Program-made: the position numbers and the translations under genes
From: an uncultured Dysosmobacter sp.
GTDB lineage: Bacteria; Bacillota; Clostridia; Oscillospirales; Oscillospiraceae
Reading direction: 5' to 3'
Assembly: GCA_934504065.1 (NCBI GenBank)
Contig: CAKSVQ010000052.1
Coordinates: 1 to 13,446, forward strand
Length of the DNA: 13,446 bases
Shown here: positions 12,166-13,446 of the stretch, one piece after another
Position numbering within the stretch: position 1 is the stretch's first letter
Layout: each line of letters opens with the position of its first letter
The notes under the pieces: generated by a model
The model's database searches: none
Told to the model about the DNA's origin: nothing
The model's input: only the letters and a program-made list of their open reading frames with translations

Positions 12166-13305
12166 TTACTTGCAAAGCTCCAGCACCGCCTGATAAATGC
12201 GTGCCGTGGCGTCCCGAATTCCCATGGACGCCATGGCCTGCTCCATCCGCGCAAGGCACGCTTCATCGTGCAGTATCCCACAGGCCGCCGAGAAAAGCGC
12301 CTGCCCGGAGCTCTCCTTTTCCAGCACCACCGCCGCGCCGCCGCCTGCTTCCAGCGCCCGGGCGTTCTTTTCCTGATGGTTGTTGGTCACGTAGGGCGAG
12401 GGCACGATCAGCGCCGGAACGCCCAGCGCCGTCAACTCGCTGATGGTGGAAGCACCCGCCCGGCAGATCACAAGGTCTGCCGCCCGCATGACCACCGCCA
12501 TATCGTAAATGTACTCCCGCACCGAAAGGGCCGGGTGGCGGGCAAGGTCCACGCCCTTTTCCGCCAGCGCCTGCATCACGGCGGGATAGCCGCTTTTCCC
12601 AGCGGCGTGGATATGGTAAAACGGCTCCTTCGCCGCCTCCAGCGCCAGAAAGTCCGCCATCTGCCGATTCATACCGGAGGCTCCCAGCGAGCCCCAGAAG
12701 GAAACGATGAGCTTTCGTCCGTCGTCCATGCCCAGCTTTTCCTTCGCCTGCCGCTTGGTCAGTTCGAAGAAGTCCTCCCGTACCGGGGTCCCGGTGACCA
12801 GCACCTTTTCCGGGTGGCGGTAATGGGTCCGGCAGGCCTCAAAGCCCACCATGATCCGCCCGGCAAAGGGCTCCAGCATTTCCGTGGTCAGTCCCGGCAC
12901 CATGTTGGATTCGTGGACGGCGGTGGGGATACCCATTTTCGCGGCGGCCTTCACCACCGGAAAGCTGGCATAGCCCCCGGTGCCCACCACCACGTCGGGC
13001 CGGAAGTCCCGCAGAATGGCCCGGGCCTCCCGGGGGGAGCGGAACAGATTCCCCAGTGACACCAGATTGTGCCGCAGCTCTTTGGGCCGCAGCGAGCGGT
13101 GAAAGCTGGAAATATGCACCGTGCGGAACGCATAACCCGCCTTGGGGACAAGGTCCTTTTCCAGCCCCCGCTCCGCCCCCACGAAGAGGAATTCCGTGCG
13201 GGGGTCCTTTTCATGCATCAGCTGCGCCAGCGCAATGGCGGGGTTCACGTGGCCCGCCGTGCCGCCGCAGGTGAAGATCACACGCTTGAGCGTTTTGTTC
13301 TCCAT
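12166..13305 (-). CDS. murG: Lipid II synthase MurG (UDP-GlcNAc transferase)
   Basis: Membrane-associated glycosyltransferase (GT28) of 379 residues that adds GlcNAc from UDP-GlcNAc to lipid I, giving lipid II at the inner face of the membrane. N-terminal domain: the glycine loop GGTAGHVNPAIALA with His19, then VVGTGGYASFPVVKAA and HESNMVPGLT. C-terminal UDP-GlcNAc-binding domain: IVSFWGSLGA, ADLVICRAGASTISELTALG, then VPALIVPSPYVTNNHQEKNA. Length is slightly above the usual ~360. The ATG at 13303-13305 follows GAGGTG by 4 nt. It starts 17 nt after the ftsW stop, so is probably in the same transcript; murA follows after 59 nt. Supplying lipid II next to its polymerase FtsW is the usual dcw logic. 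Confidence 0.96.
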   Translation of the reverse strand: MENKTLKRVIFTCGGTAGHVNPAIALAQLMHEKDPRTEFLFVGAERGLEKDLVPKAGYAFRTVHISSFHRSLRPKELRHNLVSLGNLFRSPREARAILRDFRPDVVVGTGGYASFPVVKAAAKMGIPTAVHESNMVPGLTTEMLEPFAGRIMVGFEACRTHYRHPEKVLVTGTPVREDFFELTKRQAKEKLGMDDGRKLIVSFWGSLGASGMNRQMADFLALEAAKEPFYHIHAAGKSGYPAVMQALAEKGVDLARHPALSVREYIYDMAVVMRAADLVICRAGASTISELTALGVPALIVPSPYVTNNHQEKNARALEAGGGAAVVLEKESSGQALFSAACGILHDEACLARMEQAMASMGIRDATARIYQAVLELCK

Positions 13306-13322
13306 GTTCCACCTCTTCTCCG

Positions 13323-13446
13323 CTACCCGGCCTTTGTGGGCTTCATCTGCCGCGATACGGACAGTACCATGCCCATTTCCGCCAGCTGGATGGAAAGGGC
13401 CGTGCCGCCATAGCTGAAAAACGGCAGGGAAATGCCCGTGGTGGGC
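13323..13446 (-). CDS. ftsW: FtsW/SpoVE family glycosyltransferase, C-terminal end (5' part outside window)
   Basis: The last 40 codons of a SEDS-family protein, cut by the window edge. Translation on the minus strand from 13445 gives PTTGISLPFFSYGGTALSIQ, then LAEMGMVLSVSRQMKPTKAG and a TAG stop at 13323-13325. The TTGI.LPF.SYGG motif is the conserved C-terminal signature of FtsW/RodA/SpoVE, which polymerise lipid II into glycan strands in the membrane. Position directly before murG, 17 nt away, favours FtsW, or a SpoVE paralogue; the piece visible cannot separate the two. Confidence 0.85.
   Translation of the reverse strand, partial: PTTGISLPFFSYGGTALSIQLAEMGMVLSVSRQMKPTKAG

Overview
The window comes from a GC-rich, endospore-forming Clostridia genome, most likely an Oscillospiraceae member of the Flavonifractor/Lawsonibacter/Pseudoflavonifractor type. 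The basis is the spore genes spo0A and spoIVB, the sequence style of the division and cell-wall genes, and strong AGGAGG-type ribosome binding sites. The genus is inference. Every supported gene lies on the minus strand, so transcription runs from right to left.

Right part (about 13446 to 8678): the end of a division and cell-wall (dcw) cluster, in transcription order ftsW (only its 3' end is in the window), murG, murA, ftsQ/divIB, ftsZ. murA and ftsQ are 11 nt apart. ftsZ has its own strong sigma-A promoter and ends at a textbook terminator. No ftsA lies between ftsQ and ftsZ, and the FtsZ tail is not the usual one. The genes cover lipid II synthesis (MurA, MurG), septal wall polymerisation (FtsW) and the division ring (FtsQ, FtsZ).

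Middle part (about 8544 to 3348): spoIVB (sigma-K checkpoint protease, TTG start), then a large MalT-like LuxR regulator and a Nudix hydrolase, each behind its own promoter, then spo0A (sporulation master regulator). spoIVB and spo0A are commonly adjacent in endospore formers, so the regulator/Nudix pair looks inserted. spo0A has a perfect 0A box upstream and a good terminator. Its receiver has lost one of the two usual acidic-pocket aspartates.

Between spo0A and the next operon (3393 to 3081) lies a non-coding stretch packed with hairpins. It is best read as a structured RNA or a palindromic repeat element on the minus strand.

Left part (3080 to 1): a three-gene lipoprotein operon made of a PstS-like phosphate-binding lipoprotein and two tandem paralogous lipoproteins with WG-repeat-like segments. 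The last gene is broken: its final ~74 residues are replaced in frame by the C-terminal end of a MATE efflux transporter. A TGA stops the fused protein, yet MATE-like sequence continues past it to the window edge. This is a recombination scar or an assembly junction.

I found no tRNA, rRNA, CRISPR array, transposase or phage gene. The items most worth a second look are the hairpin array, the lipoprotein-MATE chimera, the Spo0A substitution and the gene pair between spoIVB and spo0A.
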